Below are positions 33,337 to 40,678 of a stretch of 64,000 nt of DNA, in pieces. The stretch comes from Leptolinea sp. HRD-7 (lineage in GTDB: Bacteria > Chloroflexota > Anaerolineae > Anaerolineales > Anaerolineaceae). The stretch is taken from NCBI GenBank assembly GCA_024363285.1, contig AP024710.1:1520001-1584000 (forward strand), written 5' to 3'. Position 1 is the stretch's first letter; each line of letters begins with the position of its first letter. The notes beneath the pieces were generated by a model, which saw only the letters and a list, made by a program, of their open reading frames with translations, did no database searches and was not told the origin of the DNA. The translations under genes and the position numbers were made by a program.

Positions 33337-34080
33337 TTATTTCGCCTTACCCTGGTTGGCAACACTGGCCATCTTGGCTTCAATGGCAGCCTGATCACCC
33401 AGGTAGTATTTCTTGAGGACTTTAAAGTTATCGTCGAACTCATACACCAGCGGAACACCGGTGGGGATGTTAACGCCAATAATTTCTTCATCTGACATAT
33501 TGTCAAAGTATTTTACGAGCGCGCGCAGAGAATTGCCATGAGCCACAACAAGCACACGTTTCCCGGCGACCATGTCTTTTTTGATCACGTTTTCGAAATA
33601 TGGAACCACGCGGGCAACGGTATCTTTCAGGCTTTCAGTCAAAGGAAGCTGGTCCTTCTTCTCGGCGCGGTATTGGATCTGGTTCTGAGGATTTCGCTCA
33701 TCGGATGGTTCAAGGCTGGGTGGGGGGACATCGTAAGAGCGGCGCCAGATTTTGACCTGATCTTCTCCATACTTCGCGGCGGTTTCGGCTTTATTTAGAC
33801 CCTGCAGAGCGCCGTAGTGGCGTTCGTTCAAAAGGAACGATTTCACAACAGGGAGCCATTCGCGGTCAAGTTCGGCCAGAACATAATTCAGGGTATGAAT
33901 GGCGCGTTTAAGGTATGAGGTATAGCAGATGTCAAAATCATAGCCTTCCTGTTTGAGGACCTGTCCGCCTGCTTTGGCTTCTTCAACACCCTTTTCTGAA
34001 AGTTCAACATCGGTCCACCCGGTAAAAAGATTAAGCCGGTTCCATTCACTTTCACCATGCCGGATCAAGACTAATTTCAT
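33337..34080 (-). CDS. gpmA: 2,3-bisphosphoglycerate-dependent phosphoglycerate mutase
   Basis: Interconverts 3- and 2-phosphoglycerate in glycolysis. The 247-residue protein begins [14 protein letters not shown] with the phosphorylated His8, contains [39 protein letters not shown] with the proton-donor Glu, and [15 protein letters not shown] near 180 with the second His. Length is as usual for the dPGM form. Start ATG 34080 has GGAGGAAG upstream on the minus strand. Confidence 0.95.
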   Translation of the reverse strand: MKLVLIRHGESEWNRLNLFTGWTDVELSEKGVEEAKAGGQVLKQEGYDFDICYTSYLKRAIHTLNYVLAELDREWLPVVKSFLLNERHYGALQGLNKAETAAKYGEDQVKIWRRSYDVPPPSLEPSDERNPQNQIQYRAEKKDQLPLTESLKDTVARVVPYFENVIKKDMVAGKRVLVVAHGNSLRALVKYFDNMSDEEIIGVNIPTGVPLVYEFDDNFKVLKKYYLGDQAAIEAKMASVANQGKAK

Positions 34081-34233
34081 TTTTACTTCCTCCATTACTG
34101 CGTAGATTAATGGTGATTATTTGTCAAAAAATCAATCTGTCTAATTTTACTCAATGGGGATGATTTTATCAAAAGCAACTTCAAAGATCGCTGAATTTTC
34201 GGTCGAATTCCGGGGTTCTCGTATAATTGAAAC

Positions 34234-36897
34234 ATGGAAACACCCGTTCTGGCCACCAAGCTCTTCATCCCGACGCCCAGGCCAAAAACAGTCACGCGCC
34301 AGCGGCTGATTGACCTGGTCTCAGAAGGGGTTCACCGCAAGTTGACTCTGGTCTCTGCTCCGGCAGGTTACGGAAAAACCACGCTTATAAGTGAGTGGGC
34401 GTCCGGCTGTGATTATCCGACGGCCTGGTACTCGCTGGATGATGGCGATTCTGATCCCGCGCGTTTTTTGCGTTATTTAATCCGTGCTATTCAAACAGCC
34501 TGTCCCGGCGTGGGGCGGGAAATTCTCGGGCTGTTGGATTCACCCCAACCGCCCGCGGTGGATAGCCTGCTGCTGGCATTGATCAATGAGATCTCTGTGT
34601 TGGAACGGAAGGTCATTCTGGTATTGGATGATTACCATCTGATCAATTCCAGCCCGGCTAATGAGATCATGAAATTCTTTCTTGAGCACCAACCAGTCGC
34701 AATTCATTTGGTCATCACTACGCGCGAAAATCCGGAGCTGCCACTGGCCCGCTTACGAGCAGGTGACCAGTTAACTGAAATACGGGCAGCCGATCTTGAA
34801 TTCACTTTGCCCGAGGCGGCTGAATTTTTAAACAGAGTAATGGACCTGAACCTACCCGGTGAAGATATTTCCATCCTGAAGACGCGCACCGAGGGCTGGA
34901 TAGCCGGTCTGCAACTGGCAGCCATTTCGTTGCGCGGCCAGAAAGACTCGGCCGCGTTTATCCGCGGTTTTACCGGCAGTCACCATTTCATCCTCGATTA
35001 CCTGATTGCCGAAGTCGTCCGCCAGCAACCTGAAACGGTGCAGAAATTCCTGCTTTGCACATCGATCCTTGACCGAATGTGCGGTCCGCTGTGTGACGCC
35101 CTGTTGGAAAGCCGTCCAGGGCACGGACAGGAAATATTACTCTCGCTGGAGCAATCCAACCTGTTCATTATCCCGTTGGATAGCGAGCGTAAATGGTATC
35201 GTTATCATCATCTGTTTGCCGATTTGTTGCGCCAACAATTGCGTCTGAATCCACCCGCGCTGGCTTCTCTGCCGATGGAGATGACCGGGGCTGAAATTGA
35301 ATCGGAATTGCATATCCGTGCCAGTCGATGGTATGAAGAAAGCGAACTGGCGGTTGAAGCATTTCAACATGCCGCGCTGGCGGGTGACCTGGATCGAACC
35401 GAACGGCTGATCGACGGGAACGGTATGCCGTTGCACTTCAGGGGTGTTACGGCTCCTGTGCTTCGTTGGTTGGATTCTCTACCCTTTTCCGTGATGAATG
35501 AACGCCCATCGCTGTGGGTGACGTACGGCGCGGCGACCATGATTTCAGGCCATCCCAGTCAGGTAGAACCCAAATTGAAAGCTGCTGAAGCGGCTATGAA
35601 GGGCTCGCCGGATACCGAAAGAAAACGCGATCTGATCGGGCAGATCGCTGGAATGCGCGCGCTTGTCGCGGCATCTCAGAATGATGTTGACGCCATCCTT
35701 GCGCAATCAAACCGGGCATTGGAGTACCTATCTCCCGCGAACATGTGCATCCGCACAATGGTCACATTCTCGCTGGGAATAGTGTATGAATTGCGGAATG
35801 ACCGAACAGCAGCCGAGAAGGCATTTATTGATGTTGTTGAAACCGCAAAGGCATCCGGGAATACAATGTTCACACTGGCGGCACTGTCATCCTTGGCCAG
35901 CCTGCAGGTATCTGAAAATAAATTACGTGACGCGGAGTGCTCGTACAAGCAGTCGATTGAGATCATCAACGACCCGGATAACTGGCTTTCGTATGACCCG
36001 TACTACGGACTGGCGCGTATCCATTACGAATGGAATGATCTGGACATGGCGGAAGAATACGCGAGGTCTTGCATCCGAATGGCACCCCGGGTGGAATGCG
36101 GCATAGTGGTATCAGCCGAGGTCTTGTTGACGCGCATCTATCTGGCGCGAGGCGATGTGCCCGGCGCGGCTGCTCAGGTGGCTGTTGCATACCAGACGGC
36201 TCGTGAACGTGATCTGGTCGACCACACCCCCGAGATAGATGGTGTTCATGTGGAAGTTCTGCTTCGGCAGGGTAACGTGAACGCGGCGAAAATGCTGGCG
36301 GATCAATCCGGACTGGCATTAAGCCAGGCGAGAGTCCTGCTTGCCGTGGGAGAAACCGATGCCGCGTTGGATATGCTGGAAAAAATTCTCTGGAAACTGA
36401 TAGAAATGGACCGCCCGGATGAGCGGTTGAAAACCATAGCCCTGCTGGCGGCGGCCCTGCAAATGAGCGGGGAGACCGGTAAAGCCATCCGGCAGTTGGA
36501 TACAATCTACTCCCTGGCGGAGGCGGAAAATTTCATTCGCCTGTTTGTGGATGAAGGCGAGCCTATGCGGCAGGTCTTGACTGAAGCGGCCCGTCAGGGG
36601 ATAGAACCTGAATATACGGCACGTTTGCTGGATGCATTTGTTTCACAGGCGGGCGTATCTCACAGCATCCGCAAAGAAAAGGTCGGGCAGACGTTGGTCG
36701 AACCGCTCAGTCCCAGAGAAATGGAAGTGCTGGAATTGATCGCCCGGGGGCTTTCTAACCGCGAGATCGGGGAAAGGTTATTTCTCGCGTTGAGCACCGT
36801 AAAAGGACACAGTCGGGTCATATTTGACAAATTACAGGTACAACGGCGTACTGAAGCTGTGGCAAAAGCGCGCGAATTGGGCCTGCTGGATACGTAA
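34234..36897 (+). CDS. LuxR-family MalT-like ATP-dependent transcriptional regulator
   Basis: An 887-residue STAND-type regulator. Order: N-terminal LATKLFIPTPRP, NTPase domain with Walker A APAGYGKTT (42-50) and Walker B VILVLDDYHLI near 127, a winged-helix segment with YRYHHLFADLLRQQL near 325, a long superhelical TPR-like region (about 370-800), and a C-terminal LuxR helix-turn-helix LSPREMEVLELIARGLSNREIGERLFLALSTVKGH. Such proteins activate promoters when a ligand and ATP are bound. The three genes downstream on the same strand are the likely targets, by position. Confidence 0.93.
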   Translation: METPVLATKLFIPTPRPKTVTRQRLIDLVSEGVHRKLTLVSAPAGYGKTTLISEWASGCDYPTAWYSLDDGDSDPARFLRYLIRAIQTACPGVGREILGLLDSPQPPAVDSLLLALINEISVLERKVILVLDDYHLINSSPANEIMKFFLEHQPVAIHLVITTRENPELPLARLRAGDQLTEIRAADLEFTLPEAAEFLNRVMDLNLPGEDISILKTRTEGWIAGLQLAAISLRGQKDSAAFIRGFTGSHHFILDYLIAEVVRQQPETVQKFLLCTSILDRMCGPLCDALLESRPGHGQEILLSLEQSNLFIIPLDSERKWYRYHHLFADLLRQQLRLNPPALASLPMEMTGAEIESELHIRASRWYEESELAVEAFQHAALAGDLDRTERLIDGNGMPLHFRGVTAPVLRWLDSLPFSVMNERPSLWVTYGAATMISGHPSQVEPKLKAAEAAMKGSPDTERKRDLIGQIAGMRALVAASQNDVDAILAQSNRALEYLSPANMCIRTMVTFSLGIVYELRNDRTAAEKAFIDVVETAKASGNTMFTLAALSSLASLQVSENKLRDAECSYKQSIEIINDPDNWLSYDPYYGLARIHYEWNDLDMAEEYARSCIRMAPRVECGIVVSAEVLLTRIYLARGDVPGAAAQVAVAYQTARERDLVDHTPEIDGVHVEVLLRQGNVNAAKMLADQSGLALSQARVLLAVGETDAALDMLEKILWKLIEMDRPDERLKTIALLAAALQMSGETGKAIRQLDTIYSLAEAENFIRLFVDEGEPMRQVLTEAARQGIEPEYTARLLDAFVSQAGVSHSIRKEKVGQTLVEPLSPREMEVLELIARGLSNREIGERLFLALSTVKGHSRVIFDKLQVQRRTEAVAKARELGLLDT

Positions 36898-36968
36898 GTC
36901 AGCCTGATGACTGAAATCAATACCCCCGGCCATACTTAAGTATCTTCCGGGCAATACCTTCATCCCTG

Positions 36969-37007
36969 TATAGTGTGTTCACCTGGGAACGACAGGCCGT
37001 TCCCAGG
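36969..37007 (+). promoter_or_regulatory. Possible promoter and 5' hairpin before the DUF6326 gene
   Basis: TATAGT (36969-36974) could be a -10 box, with no convincing -35 box, as expected for an activator-dependent promoter. A perfect hairpin CCTGGGAACG (36982-36991) / CGTTCCCAGG (36998-37007) would lie at the very 5' end of the message or serve as a protein site. Confidence 0.4.
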
Positions 37008-37040
37008 CGTGAAAAAATGTGACCTGTCAGGAGCTGAAAA

Positions 37041-37472
37041 ATGGCAACACGAAATACTGTCTTTGATCCATCCGCCGGGAAGAAAGCACTCTTCTCCACG
37101 CTGTGGATCTTTCTGATGTTCAATTATTTATATTGTGATTTTCTCTCAAACATGGAATCCACGGTACTTAAGGGATTGCTTGACGGGCAAATTGCCGGAA
37201 TGGCAGTTACACCTGCGTTTATGCTGAATGCCGCTCTGCTCATGGAAATACCGACGGCAATGGTCTTGCTTTCGCGTGTGCTTCCTTTCCGCGTTAATCG
37301 CTGGGCGAACATCGTCGCCGGTCTGATCATGACACTGGTGCAAGTCGGTTCATTATTTGTGGGCTCTGGTCCCACCCCGCATTACATTTTTTATTCTGTT
37401 ATTGAAGCTTCTACCGCCGCGTTTATTGTCTGGTTTGCTTGGAACTGGCGCGCGGCTGAAGCTGCTGAATAA
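37041..37472 (+). CDS. DUF6326-like membrane protein
   Basis: A 143-residue protein with four hydrophobic helices. LFSTLWIFLMFNYLYCDFLSNM, LLMEIPTAMVLLSRVLPFRVNRWANIVAGLIMT and YFSVIEAS-like YIFYSVIEASTAAFIVWFAW follow the DUF6326 pattern. Function unknown. It sits between the LuxR/MalT-like regulator and a DUF4386 gene on the same strand; the three, with the following MDR oxidoreductase, probably form one regulated unit. Confidence 0.8.
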   Translation: MATRNTVFDPSAGKKALFSTLWIFLMFNYLYCDFLSNMESTVLKGLLDGQIAGMAVTPAFMLNAALLMEIPTAMVLLSRVLPFRVNRWANIVAGLIMTLVQVGSLFVGSGPTPHYIFYSVIEASTAAFIVWFAWNWRAAEAAE

Positions 37473-37523
37473 TCCGGTTACCGGATTTGTTAAAAAGATG
37501 GTTTTGATCGTAAGGATCAAAAA

Positions 37524-38201
37524 ATGAAAGAGTCACTTCGTAAGTCCCGCGTATTGGGAATTGCCTTTCTGATCCAATCAGTTGTGCCGATCGTTGCCAA
37601 TATGGCGTTTCTGAGTCCATTGATCAATGCAGATGACATCCATCAGACCATGGTCAACGTAGCCGGGCATGCCATCCAGCTGCAGATCGGGGTGTTCGGA
37701 GAATTGATCACGGCACTGGGGATCATTTTCCTGGGCGTGGTGCTTTACCAGGCTCTGCGTAAAGAAAACGCGATCATGGCGATGACTGGATTGTGTTTTT
37801 ACATTCTCGAAGCAGTTCTGGTTGTCGTCAGCCGGTCGAATGATATTTTCCTGCTGTAATTGAGCCAGAGCTACATGGCAACTGTTCAACCTGAAAGCAT
37901 TGCTCCTCTGGCGGGGATGCTGATGACTTCACGGGCATTTAATTATTCAGCCGCCATGCTGGCTTTCTCGGTTGGCGCGCCCCTGTTTTACTATTTGCTG
38001 TTTCGTACCCGCCTGGTGCCCCGGTGGATGTCAATGTGGGGACTGGTCACCGCCATTTGCCCTTGCCTGGTTAGTACCGTGGGTTCGTTCTTCGGATACC
38101 ATTTTCCCATATGGTTCTACCTGCCTTATATTCCCTTTGAATTTGTTACAGGTCTATGGATCGTAGTATTTGGAATACCTGTCCCTGAAGCTAACAAATA
38201 A
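37524..38201 (+). pseudogene. DUF4386-family membrane protein, interrupted by an in-frame stop
   Basis: The frame from ATG 37524 encodes 111 residues of a multi-helix DUF4386-type protein, meets TAA at 37857-37859, and then continues in the same frame for 113 codons (LSQSYMATVQPESIAPLAG ... to TAA 38199-38201) with the expected remaining helices. A single base change would create the stop. AAGGA (37511-37515) precedes the ATG. It may be a recent pseudogene, a sequencing error or, less likely, two pieces that assemble. Flanking genes are intact. Confidence 0.8.
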
Positions 38202-38229
38202 ACGCCCATACTATGAATTGGAGAATACA

Positions 38230-39213
38230 ATGAAAGCTATCGTCTATAAAAAATACGGCCAATCTGACCAACTTCACATGGAAATTGTACAGAAACCGGT
38301 ACCTTCTGAAAATGAAGTTCTGGTCAAGGTTCACGCGGTATCTGTTAACTACGCGGACTGGCATATGCTCACCGGTACACCGTTTCTCGCCCGGATGGCG
38401 TTCGACCTGTTCCGGCCTAAACTATCCATCCTGGGCGCGGATATCGCCGGCACGGTGGAGGCTGTTGGCAACGCTGTGACCGATTTCAAACCCGGCGATG
38501 AAGTCTACGGTGACCTGGGATTGAACGGTTTCGGCGGGTTCGCGGAATATGTTTGCGCGCCGCAAAACCTGATCGCCCTGAAACCGGTCAACCTGACGTT
38601 CGCGGAAACCGCGGCGCTGCCCATGGCAGCGGTCACCGCACTGCAGGCATTACGCGATGGCGGGAAACTGCAACGCGGTCAAAAAGTGCTTATCCATGGG
38701 GCAGCCGGCGGGGTGGGGACGTTTGCCGTGCAGATCGCCAGACACCTGGGCGCCGAAGTAACCGCCGTGTGCAGCACACGAAATATTGATCTGGTGCGTT
38801 CTCTGGGTGCAGATCATATTATCGATTACACAAAAGAGGATTTTGCCGCGAATGGAACAAAATATGATCTGATCCTGGGGATCAACGGCAACCGTTCGAT
38901 CAGTGATTACCACAAGGCACTTGCCCCAAAAGGAACATACCTGATGGTGGGAGGTTCTGACCGGCAGATCTTTCAAGCCATGCTGCTGGGCGGAATCGTA
39001 GCCGGGAATAGCGGTCAGAAACTGGGCAGTTTACTGTCCAGAAATTCGCGCGAAGACTTGATAAGGATCAAAGAACTGGTGGAAGCCGGCGCAATCAAAC
39101 CGGTGATTGACAGGCAATTCACCCTGGAGCAAACCCCGGAAGCCATGAGTCTTATTGGTACCGGTCATGCCCGGGCTAAGCTGGTGATCAATGTGATCCC
39201 GGATGCTGAATAA
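38230..39213 (+). CDS. MDR-family NAD(P)-dependent alcohol dehydrogenase/quinone oxidoreductase
   Basis: The 327-residue protein starts MKAIVYKKYGQSDQLHMEIV and has NYADWHMLTG, LGADIAGTVEAVG, FKPGDEVYGDL, an NADPH-binding loop HGAAGGVGTFAVQIARHLGA near 157-176, and a C-terminal KPVIDRQFTLEQTPEAMSLIGTGHARAKLVI. It lacks the zinc-ligand pattern of classical alcohol dehydrogenases, so it belongs to the zinc-independent quinone-oxidoreductase-like branch. TTGGAGAA (38218-38225) supports ATG 38230. Last gene of the LuxR-associated cluster. Confidence 0.9.
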   Translation: MKAIVYKKYGQSDQLHMEIVQKPVPSENEVLVKVHAVSVNYADWHMLTGTPFLARMAFDLFRPKLSILGADIAGTVEAVGNAVTDFKPGDEVYGDLGLNGFGGFAEYVCAPQNLIALKPVNLTFAETAALPMAAVTALQALRDGGKLQRGQKVLIHGAAGGVGTFAVQIARHLGAEVTAVCSTRNIDLVRSLGADHIIDYTKEDFAANGTKYDLILGINGNRSISDYHKALAPKGTYLMVGGSDRQIFQAMLLGGIVAGNSGQKLGSLLSRNSREDLIRIKELVEAGAIKPVIDRQFTLEQTPEAMSLIGTGHARAKLVINVIPDAE

Positions 39214-39304
39214 GAGGCAATAGCGGGCAAGAATTGGATCTTCTTCTCGGCAATCTGGATTGCTCTGCTGTTTATGATCCTGCCGGATGATGTAATGCGC
39301 ATAT

Positions 39305-39597
39305 TCAGGTGCTACCGCAGAAAAACTCCACAGATGGCAGTAAGCTGTGCTTTTTCAGGGCATACTCGGCTTCGATGATCGTTTTATCCGATAGTTCATC
39401 AGGCGAAATTACTCACAGGATCATATCGGGCGAATTGGCCAGGGCATCATCCCATGATGTGACAAATGATGCGAGTTCGCTATCAGCGACTTCCATGGCC
39501 AGCGGGAGATAAGACTCTTCTTCCGCCGAGAGAACAACAATACCGCCCGGCTGCTCCGGCAAATTCACCAGAATTAGCCGACAGCCGGGCGGTATTA
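39305..39597 (-). pseudogene. Decayed reading frame of unknown family
   Basis: On the minus strand one frame reads about 97 codons (including LVNLPEQPGGIVVLSAEEE, YLPLAMEVADSELASFV, ISPDELSDKTIIEAEYALKK) with one internal TGA at 39413-39415 and a stop at 39305-39307. There is no nearby ATG. The amino-acid pattern looks protein-like rather than random, suggesting a gene remnant, but no family was recognised. The region 39214-39776 otherwise holds no gene. Confidence 0.4.
39539..39596. repeat. 15-bp perfect inverted repeat
   Basis: AATACCGCCCGGCTG (39539-39553) and its exact complement (39582-39596) enclose 28 bases. No T run follows in either direction, so it is not a standard terminator. It overlaps the 5' end of the decayed minus-strand frame. 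Confidence 0.75.
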
Positions 39598-39776
39598 AAA
39601 AATTGAAAAATGGTTAAGTTTGGCAGTTTGATGGTTCCACATGGTGGAATTCTTAATTTTCCTTTGTGCTCTGAATGATTATTCCCATTGTTTACGATAG
39701 AGCCGAAACTTCTATGAAAACCTTTCTGATATGAGATAATTCGTCCGGTAGTCAAATTTGTCCTGAGGTTTATTCC

Positions 39777-40196
39777 ATGAAACAATCCATTGCGCATATT
39801 GCCCTGGTTGTACGCGATTATGACGAAGCCCTGGATTTCTATGTAAATACGCTCAACTTTGAGTTGATCGAAGATACCTACCAACCTGAACAGGATAAAC
39901 GCTGGGTGGTGGTGGCGCCTCCGGGCGGCAGCGGAACGACCCTTCTGCTGGCCAGGGCGTCAAAACCGGAACAGGAACCGTTTATTGGTAACCAGACGGG
40001 TGGGCGGGTGTTCTTATTCCTGAACACAGATGACTTCTGGCGTGACTACGACGCTATGCAGGCGAAAGGAATTAAGTTCATCCGCGAACCCAAACAGGCG
40101 GATTACGGCCTTGTCGCCGTGTTCGAAGACCTGTACGGCAACCTGTGGGACCTGCTGCAATTCCGGGAAGATCATCCCGTGGCAAAACGACTCTAA
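39777..40196 (+). CDS. VOC-family (glyoxalase/dioxygenase fold) protein
   Basis: A 139-residue protein with two beta-alpha-beta-beta-beta units: SIAHIALVVRDYDEALDFYVNTLNFELIED and RVFLFLNTDDFWRDYDAMQAKGIKF ... AVFEDLYGNLWDLLQ. His7 and Glu near 121 fit metal-ligand positions of glyoxalase I-like proteins. Its substrate is unknown. It is followed after 13 bases by a PemK/MazF gene, with which it may be co-transcribed. Confidence 0.9.
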   Translation: MKQSIAHIALVVRDYDEALDFYVNTLNFELIEDTYQPEQDKRWVVVAPPGGSGTTLLLARASKPEQEPFIGNQTGGRVFLFLNTDDFWRDYDAMQAKGIKFIREPKQADYGLVAVFEDLYGNLWDLLQFREDHPVAKRL

Positions 40197-40209
40197 ATCG
40201 CGAGGGTAA

Positions 40210-40569
40210 ATGGAAATCAATCAAGGTGATATCTACTGGATAAAATTGGACCAACCGGTTACCGATCCGGATTATGCCCATCCATATGTGGTGGTTCAGG
40301 ATGATCTGTTCAACCACAGCCGGGTTGATTCGGTGGTGGTTTGCGCGCTTACCACCAACTTGAAAATGGCCGCCCTGCCCGGAAATGTGCTGCTGGATCC
40401 CAATGAGGCCAATCTGGAAAAATCGAGCGTGGTTGTGGTTTCAAAGATATCCACGGTAGAAAAGTCGAAGCTCGGTGATTACGTTGGTTCATTGGACAGC
40501 CGGCGGATCAAACAAATTCTGGCCGGGATCCGCTTCCTTCAAACTATGGAAGGCCGGCCCTCAAAGTAG
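40210..40569 (+). CDS. PemK/MazF-family toxin-like ribonuclease
   Basis: A 119-residue protein with the MazF pattern: INQGDIYWIKLDQP near the start, HPYVVVQDDLFNHSRVDSVVVCALTTNL, GNVLLDPNEANLEKSSVVVVSKISTVEKSKL and LDSRRIKQILAGIRFL. MazF-type proteins cleave RNA and are normally paired with an antitoxin directly upstream; here the upstream gene is a VOC protein and no antitoxin is seen. GAGGG (40202-40206) is its ribosome site. It ends at a strong terminator. Confidence 0.88.
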   Translation: MEINQGDIYWIKLDQPVTDPDYAHPYVVVQDDLFNHSRVDSVVVCALTTNLKMAALPGNVLLDPNEANLEKSSVVVVSKISTVEKSKLGDYVGSLDSRRIKQILAGIRFLQTMEGRPSK

Positions 40570-40600
40570 ACCCCCGACGAAAAACCCAGTATACGATCAT

Positions 40601-40641
40601 CAGCCTGTCATCCAAACATTGGATGGCAGGCTGTTTTTTTT
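40601..40641 (+). terminator. Terminator after the MazF-like gene
   Basis: Stem of 14 bp with one mismatch, CAGCCTG (40601-40607) with CAGGCTG (40627-40633) and CATCCA with TGGATG, followed by eight or more T residues. Confidence 0.9.
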
Positions 40642-40678
40642 ATGTTACTTCACCTTACCGGATACTTTAATGATCGTT

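Noticed and set aside
37857-37862. Stop-codon readthrough or recoding in the DUF4386 gene
   Set aside because: TAA is the least leaky stop and no stimulatory structure was seen; mutation or sequence error is simpler.
39539-39596. Inverted repeat as an intrinsic terminator
   Set aside because: The 28-base loop and the lack of a T run in either direction do not fit; kept only as a repeat.
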